Shown here piece after piece: positions 26,970 through 35,989 of a stretch of 64,000 bases of DNA. This DNA comes from Pseudorhodoplanes sp050250235. Lineage in GTDB: Bacteria; Pseudomonadota; Alphaproteobacteria; Rhizobiales; Xanthobacteraceae. Within the stretch, counting starts at the first letter, position 1; every line of letters begins with the position of its first letter. The position numbers were made by a program, and so were the translations under genes. The stretch spans positions 1 to 64,000 of the forward strand of contig NZ_JBFWPA010000006.1 of assembly GCF_050250235.1 (NCBI RefSeq), read 5' to 3'. The notes under the pieces are model-generated. The model did no database searches, had not been told where the DNA came from, and was given only the letters and a program-made list of their open reading frames with translations.

Positions 26970-27872
26970 TCAGCGCGCCGCCTGCCGCGCAGTGAGAATC
27001 CCTTCCGGCCGCACGATCAGCGCCAGCAGGAAGACGCCATACAGCAGGATTGATGACCAGGAAGCGGAGGTCAATGCGACGCCGTAGGTCTCGATGAAGC
27101 CCAGCAGCAGCCCGGCAAAAATGCCCCCGGTAAGATTGCCAAGCCCGCCCATGATGATGACGATGAAAGCCGCGATGGTGAACGGAAAGCCCATGAACGG
27201 GGTGATCTGATCGGTCATGCTGACCAGCGCGCCGACGATGCCTGCGGTCGCAAAGCCGGCGCATAGACTGAAAAATTCCAGTCGCGTCACGTTGACCCCG
27301 ACAATCGCCGCAGCTTCCTTTCGCTGGATCAGCGCCTTGACCGCGAGGCCGGCGATCGAGAGGCGCAGAAACACCAGCGTTGCGATGCAGATTGCGACGC
27401 AGAAAACGAATGCACCGAGCCGGTTCGCACTGATCGAGATATTGCCGAAGCTCAGGACACCGCTGAGATATTGGTAGCCGCGGGGCGTCCCGGTGAAAGC
27501 GAGTGCCGCAACATTCTGCAGGATCACGGAAACTCCGACAAAGATCAGCAATGAGTTCGGCTCAATCCGCTTGCGCATGCGCGGGTTCTGCAGACACCAT
27601 CTCAGCAGAACGAAATACAAGGCGACCGCCATCAGCGCCGTCAATATTCCCGCGACGATCGCGGACAGGAACGGCGAGATGCCCCATAGCGTGAAAGCCC
27701 AGAACGCGACATAGGCACCAAGCATGAGGAATTCACCATGCGCCACGTTGAGCAGACGCATGGTGCCGTAAACGAGATTCAAGCCAAGTCCGACCGTCGC
27801 ATAGATGGTTCCCGTGATCAGAGCGGCCAGAAGAAGCTGCCCGGACGTCAGGACTTCGAGAAAGCTCGCCAT
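26970..27872 (-). CDS. livH: Branched-chain amino acid type ABC transporter permease LivH (second set)
   Basis: 300-residue permease of the LivH family, with ATVGLGLNLVYGTMRLLNVAHGEF near the N-terminus and VIIMGGLGNLTGGIFAGLLLG near the C-terminus. It follows the binding-protein gene by 32 bases within the operon. Confidence 0.92.
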   Translation of the reverse strand: MASFLEVLTSGQLLLAALITGTIYATVGLGLNLVYGTMRLLNVAHGEFLMLGAYVAFWAFTLWGISPFLSAIVAGILTALMAVALYFVLLRWCLQNPRMRKRIEPNSLLIFVGVSVILQNVAALAFTGTPRGYQYLSGVLSFGNISISANRLGAFVFCVAICIATLVFLRLSIAGLAVKALIQRKEAAAIVGVNVTRLEFFSLCAGFATAGIVGALVSMTDQITPFMGFPFTIAAFIVIIMGGLGNLTGGIFAGLLLGFIETYGVALTSASWSSILLYGVFLLALIVRPEGILTARQAAR

Positions 27873-27904
27873 GATGCGTCAGCCGATCCAGTAGCGCATG
27901 TTAT

Positions 27905-29101
27905 CTACCAGCCCGTCTTGGGCTCGATCTTCGCCGTTGCGATCGAAGCCGGCCACACGATCTGGAATTTCTGATCCTGGATCTGCAGAAACGCGACCGG
28001 CGTGGTCGTGTTTTCGACGCCGTTGAATTTCACCGGACCGTTGATGGTGTCAAAGGTCTTGCTGTTGACGACGTCGCGCAATTTTGTCTTGTCGAGACCC
28101 GCTTCGGCCACGGCCTGTTCGAGCACTTCGACGCTCATATAGGCGAGCACGGTGTCGAGATAGTCCGGCTCCTCCTTGAAGCGAGCCACATAGGCATCAT
28201 AGAACGGCTTGGCACGCGGCCACTTCGCCTGCGCGGGCGACCAATGCCCCATGCTCAGGATGCCATTCGCGGACGAGCCAAAGATCTTGCGATAGGCCGG
28301 GATGGTCGGGCCGATTGCAAGCCACTGAAACGGAGCCGCGATTCCCATCTCCTTTGCCTGCCTGGTGTAGAGAATCGAATCGGAGGGATACGACAGCACA
28401 AATACGCCTTCCGGCTTGGCCGCCTTGACGCGGCTGAGCAGGGCCGTCATGTCCTTGATGTCCGGCGGATATTCCTCGCTCACCACGATCTTGATGCCAG
28501 CCGCTTCGAGCGCCGGCACGAGGAACCGTTTGATCTCCTTGCCCTGCGGCAGGATGCTGCCGATGATCGCGGCATTCTTTACATTCTGGCTTTTCGCCAT
28601 CTCGGTGAGCTGCAACGCAAGCTTGTCGTGGACCGATGGCGACACGAACCACATATTCTTGACCTTGAGTTCGCGAATATGCACCGACGACGCCGTGCTC
28701 CCGATCACCGGAAAGCCATAGCGCTCCAGCACCGGTACGATCGCGAAATGGCTCGGTGTGCCCCACGGCGACAGCAGCAGATCAACCTTGTCGTCGGTAA
28801 TCAGCTTCTCGTAGATCTTGACCGAGTTCGCGGTATTGGACTGGTCGTCGTATTCGACGAACTCGATCTTGCGCTTGACGCCTCCGACATTCAGGCCGCC
28901 CTTCTCGTTCACCTGATCGCGCCAGAAGTGATAGGCGTTGAGCTGTGCCGGCGTCGCCGCCGCGAACAGGCCGGTTTTCGCGATCGCAAAGCCGATCCGC
29001 ACAGGCGGCGGCTCCTGCGCGACGGCGCCGCCTCCCGCGATCGACAGGGCGCCCGTGATTCCCATAGCCAAGGCCAGCGTCACTCTTCGTCTGTGCAACA
29101 T
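27905..29101 (-). CDS. ABC transporter substrate-binding protein, Liv type (second set)
   Basis: 398-residue periplasmic protein of the Peripla_BP_6 family. The signal peptide runs to about residue 29 (ending GGGAVAQ) and the mature protein begins PPVRIGFAIAKTGLFAAATPAQ. Internal features such as VEYDDQSNTANSVKIYEKLI are typical of LivK-like proteins for aromatic acids or amides. GGAGGG precedes the ATG. It lies between the catabolic genes and livHMGF, so its ligand is probably the substrate of the molybdenum hydroxylase and NicX-like enzyme; this is inference. Confidence 0.9.
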   Translation of the reverse strand: MLHRRRVTLALAMGITGALSIAGGGAVAQEPPPVRIGFAIAKTGLFAAATPAQLNAYHFWRDQVNEKGGLNVGGVKRKIEFVEYDDQSNTANSVKIYEKLITDDKVDLLLSPWGTPSHFAIVPVLERYGFPVIGSTASSVHIRELKVKNMWFVSPSVHDKLALQLTEMAKSQNVKNAAIIGSILPQGKEIKRFLVPALEAAGIKIVVSEEYPPDIKDMTALLSRVKAAKPEGVFVLSYPSDSILYTRQAKEMGIAAPFQWLAIGPTIPAYRKIFGSSANGILSMGHWSPAQAKWPRAKPFYDAYVARFKEEPDYLDTVLAYMSVEVLEQAVAEAGLDKTKLRDVVNSKTFDTINGPVKFNGVENTTTPVAFLQIQDQKFQIVWPASIATAKIEPKTGW

Positions 29102-29121
29102 GAATCCCTCCTGCTACCCAA

Positions 29122-29958
29122 CTACGATCGTGTCGAAAAACGTGTGATGAACCGCAGCGCGTCGCGCACCCAGGGTCCGTCCGCTTCACCGCCAGCGAGG
29201 CTTGCCGTGAAGTGATCCCGCTCCGGCATCAGAATGGTCTCGACTTCGCCGCCGGCCGCGGCGAGCGCGGCCGCCATCTCTTGCGCCTGAACCCGCAGAT
29301 GCGGAAAATCCTTGTCGCCATAAGCGATCAGAAAGGGCGGGGTGCGCCGGATGTGCAGGATCGGGCTAGCGGCCTGATCGGTCCCCGAACCTTCATTGCC
29401 GAGAAACCGCGGACGCGCCGAGAGGCCCGAGCCCTCTCCGAAACGGTAGACTCCCGAAATCGGAAGGCAGCCCTTGATGACGTCGACCGGCAATCCGCGT
29501 GCGCCCTGCCAGTCATCGCGCACCGCGAGCAAAGCTGCATAATGTCCGCCGGCGGAATGTCCGCCGGCAAAAATACGGTCCCTGTCGTAGCCGAATTCGT
29601 CGGCCGCGTCGGACAGAAACTTCAGCGCATCGGCACAATCCTCGACGCCGGCGGGGAAGAGGAATTGCGGCGCAAGCCGGTACCCAAGGCTAGCAAAGGT
29701 GATCCCGGCCTTGCAGAATTCCGGCGCCATGAACGCCATCGTCTCCTTGTAGCCGGCGGTCCAGCCGCCGCCATGCACGAAGGCGAAAAGCGGACCGCCC
29801 TTTTTCGCGGCGGGATAGATTGCAATGCTCTGATGGGGATCGGGACCGAAGCTCCGTTCCACAAAGGGCACGCCGAACGAGCGCTCGATGCAGGCGCTGC
29901 GATAGGCGGCCGCGGCGGGTGCGCTCGGCTCCTGGGGTGGGTAGTCTTCAAATCGCAT
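29122..29958 (-). CDS. Alpha/beta hydrolase (arylformamidase/esterase-like)
   Basis: 278 residues with the oxyanion motif HGGGW (VHGGGWTAGYKETMAF), the nucleophile elbow GGHSAGGHYAALLA and a C-terminal catalytic histidine in MPERDHFTASLAGG. The layout matches kynurenine formamidase-like and carboxylesterase-type alpha/beta hydrolases. In nicotinate degradation the product of NicX is hydrolysed by the deformylase NicD, also an alpha/beta hydrolase, so this enzyme could fill that role; that is inference from context. It overlaps the molybdenum subunit gene by 11 bases; MRFEDYP at 29958 is taken as the start. Confidence 0.82.
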   Translation of the reverse strand: MRFEDYPPQEPSAPAAAAYRSACIERSFGVPFVERSFGPDPHQSIAIYPAAKKGGPLFAFVHGGGWTAGYKETMAFMAPEFCKAGITFASLGYRLAPQFLFPAGVEDCADALKFLSDAADEFGYDRDRIFAGGHSAGGHYAALLAVRDDWQGARGLPVDVIKGCLPISGVYRFGEGSGLSARPRFLGNEGSGTDQAASPILHIRRTPPFLIAYGDKDFPHLRVQAQEMAAALAAAGGEVETILMPERDHFTASLAGGEADGPWVRDALRFITRFSTRS

Positions 29959-32269
29959 GGGCGGACTCCGCTGGCAGCGTCGCGCGCAGCACACGCTCGG
30001 GCGTCAATGGCAGCTGGCTGATGCGGCAACCGGTCGCTGCGGCGACGGCGTTTGCGATGGCGGCGGCGACGCCATTCATTCCGATCTCGCCGGCCCCCTT
30101 TGCGCCAAAGGGCCCGCCGGGCTCCTCGGCCTCGACGATCAAGGCGTGGATATCGAAGGGTGTGTCGGCACTGGTCGGCACCTTGTAATCCATCATCGAT
30201 GGATTGCTCACGCGGCCACCGTCCCAGACCACCTCTTCCACCAGCGCGAAGCCCATGCCCTGAACGAAGGCCCCCTCGATCTGGCCTTCACACGCGGCAG
30301 GGTTGATCGCGCGTCCGACATCGACCGCCGACCAGGCACGCAGGACCTCGATTTTGCCGGAGGCTTCATCGACTTCGACATCGACCGCGATCGCGCCGAA
30401 GCTGAACACACCGGATCGTGCGGCGTTGCCGGTCGCGATGGCGCGCTTGGGATCGACGGTCACCTGATTGAACACCCAGCTATGGCTGCCGATGATCGGC
30501 CCGCCCGTTCCCCAATGGGAGCGCAGTCCGATCTGCCGGAACGTGACTTCCATGCCCGGCGCGCCCTTCACCCCGATACGGCCGCCCTTGCGCAGTTCGA
30601 GATCGTCGATCGCGCATTCCAGTATCTGGCTGGCATGTTCCTTGGCTTGCCGGATCACTTCATCGGCCGCACCGACCACGGATCGTCCGGTCGTGTAGGT
30701 CACCCGGCTCGCCGTGGTGCCCCAGTTGTAGGGCGAGCCATCGGTATCCGGCGACGCCACGACGATATTCTGCGGATCAACCTTCAGCGCCTCCGCGCAA
30801 ATCTGCGCAAGCACGGTGTCCGATCCCTGCCCGATATCGGTCGCACCGGTGTTGAGCACGATCGATCCATCTTCCAGCATGCGCACAATTGCTCCGGTCG
30901 AGAGCAGCGCCGAGATATGGGCGGACGCGGCAAGCCCGAGACCGCGCCGCTTGCCAGGACGGGCCTTGAGACCGGCACGCTCCCGCCAGCCGCTGGCTTC
31001 CTCGACCCTCGCGAAACATTCGGACAAGCCGTTCGAGGCGACTTCCTGACCGCCGAACCAGCATTCCCCCGGCTGGAGTGCGTTTCGTCTGCGGAACTCC
31101 AAAGGATCAATCCCGAGCCGGCCCGCAATCTCGTCGATTTGCTGCTCCCCGCCGAACTGCATCTGCGGCTGTCCAAATCCACGAAACGCACCGGAGCGGA
31201 GCTTGTTGGTGTACGCGACCACGCCGGACGCCCTGGCTGCGAGGTAGCGATAGGGGCCGGTCGAGGTGCGCAAGCTGAAGGCCAGGACACCCGGACTGTC
31301 GTCGGCGAAGGCGCCGCCATCGAGCGTGGCTTCGACCTCGCGGGCAATCAGTTGCCCGTCGCGGCTCGCACCGGTCTTCATGCGAAATGAGAAGGGATGG
31401 CCGACCCGCACCATCTCGAAGTCTTCGGCACGCGTCAGAATCAGGCGTACCGGCCGCCTCGCCTTCTGCGCGAGCATCACCACGATCGGCTGAATATGCG
31501 CTTCCATCTTGTTGCCGAAGCCACCACCGACGCGTGGCGTCAGGCAGCGCAGTTTCGACATCGGCAACAGCAAGCTTTCGCAGACATTCGCCTGCACGCG
31601 AAACACGGACTGATTGGCCGACCAGAGTGTAATTCGCCCCGAGGGATCAATGTCGGCGAGCGCGCCGCACGGCTCGATCGAGAGATGCGCTTGCGCCTGG
31701 GTCTGAAATGTCTCCTCGACGATCACGTCGCATAGCGACCAGGCTGCCTCGACATCGCCTTCCTGATAGGAACTGCGGGAGCAAACATTGCCATGGCTTC
31801 CGGCATCGAAAACCTTGACATATGCCGCGACGTTCTCGTGGACCAGTGGCGCTCCCGGTGCAAGCGCCTCCTCAGGGCTCAGCACCGCCGGCAGTTCGTC
31901 GTATTCGACGTCGATGAGAAGCGCGGCTGCACGCGCCTGCTCCTCCGTATCGGCCGCCACCGCGGCGACCGGCTCTCCGACATAGCGGACCTTGGCCTTT
32001 GCGATGGCGTGCTCATCCTTGATGAGCGCCCCCATCAGCCCGTCGGGACAATCATCACCGGTTACGATGGCGTGCACGCCGGGCGCCGAAAGCGCCGCGG
32101 TCACATCGTAGCGGCGCACAATCGCGTGTGCATGCGGACTTTGCAGGACGGCTGCATGCAGCATGCCCGGCACCGAGATGTCGGCGATGTAATGGGCGCG
32201 ACCGGCGGCCTTCTCCATCGCCTCGAACCGCGGCAGCCTGCGTCCGACCGACCACGCCTGCGCGTTCAT
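29948..32269 (-). CDS. Molybdenum hydroxylase large subunit (xanthine dehydrogenase/CoxL family)
   Basis: 773-residue molybdopterin-binding subunit (Ald_Xan_dh_C and MoCoBD domains). Visible features are GRAHYIADISVPGMLHAAVLQSPHAHA at the N-terminus, VGGGFGNKMEAH, GAFRGFGQPQ, and GAKGAGEIGMNG containing the catalytic glutamate. It lacks the CO dehydrogenase active-site loop, so it is a generic hydroxylase that adds oxygen from water to a heteroaromatic ring or aldehyde. The ATG at 32269 overlaps the FeS subunit stop. With its FeS and FAD subunits and CoxG it forms a complete three-subunit enzyme upstream of the alpha/beta hydrolase. Confidence 0.9.
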   Translation of the reverse strand: MNAQAWSVGRRLPRFEAMEKAAGRAHYIADISVPGMLHAAVLQSPHAHAIVRRYDVTAALSAPGVHAIVTGDDCPDGLMGALIKDEHAIAKAKVRYVGEPVAAVAADTEEQARAAALLIDVEYDELPAVLSPEEALAPGAPLVHENVAAYVKVFDAGSHGNVCSRSSYQEGDVEAAWSLCDVIVEETFQTQAQAHLSIEPCGALADIDPSGRITLWSANQSVFRVQANVCESLLLPMSKLRCLTPRVGGGFGNKMEAHIQPIVVMLAQKARRPVRLILTRAEDFEMVRVGHPFSFRMKTGASRDGQLIAREVEATLDGGAFADDSPGVLAFSLRTSTGPYRYLAARASGVVAYTNKLRSGAFRGFGQPQMQFGGEQQIDEIAGRLGIDPLEFRRRNALQPGECWFGGQEVASNGLSECFARVEEASGWRERAGLKARPGKRRGLGLAASAHISALLSTGAIVRMLEDGSIVLNTGATDIGQGSDTVLAQICAEALKVDPQNIVVASPDTDGSPYNWGTTASRVTYTTGRSVVGAADEVIRQAKEHASQILECAIDDLELRKGGRIGVKGAPGMEVTFRQIGLRSHWGTGGPIIGSHSWVFNQVTVDPKRAIATGNAARSGVFSFGAIAVDVEVDEASGKIEVLRAWSAVDVGRAINPAACEGQIEGAFVQGMGFALVEEVVWDGGRVSNPSMMDYKVPTSADTPFDIHALIVEAEEPGGPFGAKGAGEIGMNGVAAAIANAVAAATGCRISQLPLTPERVLRATLPAESAHAI

Positions 32270-32736
32270 GACGCAAGCTCCGCACCGGCCCTTGCAATGG
32301 CCTCGATGATCTTGCGATAGCCCGAGCAGCGGCAGATATTGCCCGACATGGCCCTGCGGATATCGTCGATGCCCGCATGCGGATCCCGCTTCAGCACCGC
32401 ACGCGCGCTGATCAGGGTTCCAGGAATGCAGAAGCCGCACTGGATCGCGCCAGCTTCGACAAAGGCGCTCTGCAAGGCTTGTCCGATCCTGTCCTGCGAC
32501 AGCCCCTCGATCGTCGTCACCGCCTGTCCCGCACAATTTGCCGCGAGCAGCAGGCACGACCGCATCGGCTGCTCATCGACCAGAACGGTGCAGGCGCCGC
32601 AGACCCCCTGATTGCAGCCGCGCTTTGCACCGGTCAGGTTGAGCCGATCGCGCAGCACCGAAAGCACCGTGTCGGCGAGTTCGACGGTCAACCGGTGAGT
32701 TGAATCATTGACGCGCAGCTCGCAGGTCGCGCTCAT
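32266..32736 (-). CDS. Molybdenum hydroxylase 2Fe-2S subunit
   Basis: 156 residues. The plant-type 2Fe-2S motif CNQGVCGACTVLVDE lies in the first half and the second cluster motifs CGFCIPG and CRCSGY lie in the C-terminal helical domain, exactly as in CoxS/XdhC-type small subunits. It transfers electrons from the molybdenum centre to FAD. It overlaps both neighbours by four bases. Confidence 0.93.
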   Translation of the reverse strand: MSATCELRVNDSTHRLTVELADTVLSVLRDRLNLTGAKRGCNQGVCGACTVLVDEQPMRSCLLLAANCAGQAVTTIEGLSQDRIGQALQSAFVEAGAIQCGFCIPGTLISARAVLKRDPHAGIDDIRRAMSGNICRCSGYRKIIEAIARAGAELAS

Positions 32737-33581
32737 TGCAGCGCCTCCCGCCCCGACCGCAATTCGCGCATGGCCTGGACAAGAAGGCGCGGAATTACCA
32801 TGCGCCGGTATTCCGCGGTCGCTCGCATGTCATCGACCGGATCAGCGAGCTCCGCGAGGCGTTCTCCCGCGGCGGCTACCGCACCGTCGTGCGCAAAGCC
32901 GCCGGACAGGGCGGCATCGACATCCTCGCTGAACACCGGTCCCGGCCCGGCGCCGCCGATCGCAACCGATACGGCGCCCGCCTCGCTGATGCAGACCGCA
33001 ACCGACACGATCGCGAAATCTCCGGAAACGCGGGCCAGCTTGCGATAAAGCCCTGCGCCGGCATGCGGCGCCGGCAGCAATATGCCGGTGACAAGCTCAT
33101 CCGGTTCACGGGCGGTCGCATACCAGTCGGTGAAGAATGCGCGGGCAGGAACGGTGCGAGTCCGTCCGACACGGCGCAGTTCGATTTCCGCCCGCAGCGC
33201 GGCCAACGCCGCGGGATAATCCGCGCCCGGATCGGAGAGCGAAACCGAGCCACCGATCGTGCCCATGTTACGCACCGGCATGTTGCCGATGGAGCCGGCG
33301 GCGTCGCGCAGGCACGCTCTCGTGCCGCCGAGATGTTCGGACTCCGCGCTCTGATAATGCCGCGTCATCGCACCGATGCGCAGTCCGCCATCGGCCAGCA
33401 CCTGGAACCCCGCCTCCGGAATCGCTTTCAGGCTGATCAGCGCCGGGGCGCTGACGAGGCCAGCATTCATCATCGCGACCAGCGACGCTCCGCCGGCGAT
33501 CGGCATCGCCTCGGGCTCCGCTGCCAGCAACGCCAGCGCCTCCTCGATGCGCTGCGGATGATGGATGACGCCCCCCCTCAC
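32733..33581 (-). CDS. Molybdenum hydroxylase FAD subunit
   Basis: 282-residue FAD-binding medium subunit (CoxM type). The two FAD motifs are AGGASLVAMMNAG near residue 29 and RNMGTIGGSVSLSDPGADYPA near residue 105. There is no extra 4Fe-4S loop, so it is not a 4-hydroxybenzoyl-CoA reductase subunit. Overlaps CoxG and the FeS subunit by four bases each. Confidence 0.92.
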   Translation of the reverse strand: MRGGVIHHPQRIEEALALLAAEPEAMPIAGGASLVAMMNAGLVSAPALISLKAIPEAGFQVLADGGLRIGAMTRHYQSAESEHLGGTRACLRDAAGSIGNMPVRNMGTIGGSVSLSDPGADYPAALAALRAEIELRRVGRTRTVPARAFFTDWYATAREPDELVTGILLPAPHAGAGLYRKLARVSGDFAIVSVAVCISEAGAVSVAIGGAGPGPVFSEDVDAALSGGFAHDGAVAAAGERLAELADPVDDMRATAEYRRMVIPRLLVQAMRELRSGREALQ

Positions 33582-34036
33582 GATGCCTCCGCCGTCTGCA
33601 GGGAGTCCGCAAACCGCTTGCTGAAATCGTTTGCCAGCTGATCGGCTTTCTTCCGGAACACCCCCAGTCCGAACTTTCCGAAGCGGCCGGTCAGCGAGAC
33701 ATTCGATGTGTAGTGCACTTCGGTCCGGGCATTGCCGGCCTCTTGCAGCGTCACGACACTGACCGCGCTGAGCATGCTGGCACGGCCACCTTCCGCGCCT
33801 CGCGTCCGCATGGAAATCTTTTCCGGCGGCGTTTCGTCCATGATATCGATGGCGAGATCGAAGGTTGCGGAGATGGGCCCGAGAGAGACCGCAATCGTCG
33901 CGCGATAGGCGTTCGGCGAAACCACCTCGACACCGCTGCAGCCGGGCACGCAGGCCGCGACGATCGCGGGATCGCGCAGCGATCTCCAGACTCTTTCGCG
34001 GGGCGCGGCCACGGCGAAGGTGCCATCGAGCGTCAT
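33578..34036 (-). CDS. CoxG/SRPBCC family protein
   Basis: 152-residue CoxG-like protein: MTLDGTFAVAAPRERVWRSL, then ACVPGCSGVEVVSPNAYRA and GKFGLGVF near the end. CoxG proteins accompany molybdenum hydroxylases and are thought to help anchor or mature them. The start at 34036 is at MTLDGTF. A homologous domain is fused to the large subunit of the second molybdenum hydroxylase of this window (53295-56237). Confidence 0.88.
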   Translation of the reverse strand: MTLDGTFAVAAPRERVWRSLRDPAIVAACVPGCSGVEVVSPNAYRATIAVSLGPISATFDLAIDIMDETPPEKISMRTRGAEGGRASMLSAVSVVTLQEAGNARTEVHYTSNVSLTGRFGKFGLGVFRKKADQLANDFSKRFADSLQTAEAS

Positions 34037-34049
34037 CGCGTGCTCCGGC

Positions 34050-35135
34050 TCATCGCTTTTCCCGGGCGACCTGCATTTTCCTGTCGATGATCTTGCCGCG
34101 ATCGATGACCATTTCATTGTCCAGGTAGACGCTGCATTTTCGCATCGGGACATCGTAGTGCCCCTTGGTGCGGCGATTGCCTCCACCCTCACTGTTCGGG
34201 CCGGTCGAGAACAAGAAGTTCCCCGGGAAGACGCGCGTCGCCGCCCGCGAGCGCTCCGGCGTATCCCCGTTCAGCGCCGTCCAGTACCAGCGCGCCTGCG
34301 GATTCAGTCCCCAGCCCAGATGCGATATCGCAAACGGATCACGGTCGTCGTCTCCGTCCTTGCAGTCTTCGAGCCAGTCGCGCATCAGCGCGGCATCCAG
34401 ACCGCCGTCAATCCGGGTGATGAAGCCGTCTCGTATCTCCAGATGGACCGGGTCCACCACGTAACGGCAATAGGGCAGGATGACGATGTCGCCCGGCTGG
34501 ATCACGACCTTGCCGTTCGCCGTGCCTTCGTTCGGAAAGGTGTGGACGTGGCCGCCACCCCAATGATCGAACCGGCCTGGCTCATCGGCATAGCCGTATT
34601 GACTCATGACGGGGTATTCCCCGCAGCTATAGGTGAAATCGGTGCCGGCCTCCGACGTCACGCGCACCTCGCGCGTCTTGGCCAGAATTTCGTCGGCATG
34701 CAGAACCGCCTCCTTCAGACCTGCCGGGGCCTGAAGCTGTTCCAGGTCATCGGGACCATCGAGCACCATGAGAATGCGGGTTCCGGCGGCGCGCACGGTC
34801 TTGACCCAGGCCGAAAATACCGGCGGGTGGAATATCATCACCAGATCGGCCGCCTTGAGGGCCTCCAGCGAGCCTTTTCCCTGCCCGATCGAAGGAATGC
34901 CCACCTTCGTGTAGGTCGGCAGATGGTTGACGCGAATTTCGTAAATGTCGGCACCCAGTGCCTGCGCCGCAGCGAAGGCGGACCGCGCATACAATTCGCG
35001 CGTACCGAGATCGGTTACCAGTACCACCGTCTCTCCGCGCTTGACCTTGCACAGCTCGAGTTGCGAGCGAAACAGCTCCGTCACCCGGCCAGGATTTATC
35101 TGTAGCGGTCGATAGACGGCCTGCATCTCGTCCAC
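34050..35135 (-). CDS. nicX: NicX-like dioxygenase (2,5-dihydroxypyridine 5,6-dioxygenase family)
   Basis: 361-residue protein matching NicX, a mononuclear iron ring-cleaving enzyme with a peptidase M29-like fold. Family motifs are clear: GYADEPGRFDHW, PNEGTANGKVV, ISHLGWGLNP, GNFLFSTGPNSEGGGNRRTKG and HYDVPMRKC. The likely iron ligands H272, H326 and D328 are all present. In nicotinate degradation NicX opens 2,5-dihydroxypyridine to N-formylmaleamate. Here it is the first gene of an operon with a molybdenum hydroxylase, an alpha/beta hydrolase and a Liv importer, which supports a heteroaromatic substrate. I see no separate maleamate amidase gene or isomerase gene nearby, so the exact substrate may differ from nicotinate. 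Confidence 0.8.
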   Translation of the reverse strand: MDEMQAVYRPLQINPGRVTELFRSQLELCKVKRGETVVLVTDLGTRELYARSAFAAAQALGADIYEIRVNHLPTYTKVGIPSIGQGKGSLEALKAADLVMIFHPPVFSAWVKTVRAAGTRILMVLDGPDDLEQLQAPAGLKEAVLHADEILAKTREVRVTSEAGTDFTYSCGEYPVMSQYGYADEPGRFDHWGGGHVHTFPNEGTANGKVVIQPGDIVILPYCRYVVDPVHLEIRDGFITRIDGGLDAALMRDWLEDCKDGDDDRDPFAISHLGWGLNPQARWYWTALNGDTPERSRAATRVFPGNFLFSTGPNSEGGGNRRTKGHYDVPMRKCSVYLDNEMVIDRGKIIDRKMQVAREKR

Positions 35136-35206
35136 GGATCACTCTCCCGAAACCGCACGCCAAATTTTCGGCTTGCATAAAGGAACATCGTTTCGGATTG
35201 TGTGGC

Positions 35207-35224
35207 TGACATCGGGCAATGTCA
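35207..35224. promoter_or_regulatory. Candidate TetR operator between nicX and tetR
   Basis: TGACAT-CGGGCA-ATGTCA is a perfect inverted repeat with six-base arms and a six-base spacer. It lies 45 bases upstream of the TetR gene and 72 bases upstream of the NicX-like gene on the other strand, where it could act on both promoters. Confidence 0.45.
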
Positions 35225-35269
35225 ATACGGTACAGCGTTCTGGATTGGGGATGACCCAAAGGCACTCGG

Positions 35270-35935
35270 ATGGCTCAGATCAAGAAGGACGACCGCCGCG
35301 CAGCAATCCTGAGCGCGTCCTACCAGCTGTTCATGAAGCACGGCTATCACCGCACGACGCTGCGGCAGATCGCTGAAACGGCGGGCGTTTCACTGGCGAA
35401 TGTCTATATCTATTTCCCGTCGAAATATCAGATCGTGTTCGAACTCTACGATCCCTGGATGGCGGCGCGCCTTGAGCAGCTCATGTCCGAGGCGTCGGCA
35501 ATTTCCGACAAGCGCCAGCGACTGCGACACATTGTCCTGACATTGTGGCGCGACATTCCCGCCGCGCAGAATGGTTTCGCGCGCAACATCATGCAGGCGC
35601 TGTCCACGCAATCCGTCGATGACGGCTACGACCCGACGATGATTGCCTGGATCGAGAAGCAGATTACGGATCTGATCGCAGGCTGCCTGCCGTCGAGGCG
35701 CAGGCCGCTCCTGGAAGACGGGCGAATTGGCCACGTGATGATGATGGCGTTCGACGGCTTCGTCATCAATCAGGGCCTGAATCCCAACGCCGCCTGCACG
35801 GAGGATATCGCGGACTCGCTTTGCGCGTTCTTGCTCGGCCGCCCGGCCGATCAACGACCGGGGATCAAAGTGCGTACCATCAAGACTGCAGGCCGCTCAC
35901 AGATTGCAAAGGTCAACCTACCGCGCAGGCCTTGA
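35270..35935 (+). CDS. TetR-family transcriptional regulator
   Basis: 221 residues with the TetR helix-turn-helix AILSASYQLFMKHGYHRTTLRQIAETAGVSLANVYIYFPSKYQIV and a helical ligand domain. It is divergent from the NicX-headed operon, and a perfect inverted repeat lies between the two genes, so it probably represses that operon and itself. The C-terminus ends in about 25 basic, low-complexity residues. It is 54 bases upstream of the Bug-type receptor gene. Confidence 0.9.
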   Translation: MAQIKKDDRRAAILSASYQLFMKHGYHRTTLRQIAETAGVSLANVYIYFPSKYQIVFELYDPWMAARLEQLMSEASAISDKRQRLRHIVLTLWRDIPAAQNGFARNIMQALSTQSVDDGYDPTMIAWIEKQITDLIAGCLPSRRRPLLEDGRIGHVMMMAFDGFVINQGLNPNAACTEDIADSLCAFLLGRPADQRPGIKVRTIKTAGRSQIAKVNLPRRP

Positions 35936-35989
35936 CACCTGCAGACCGACATCACGGCCGGACCGAAGACGCAACAGAGGACGACGCTC

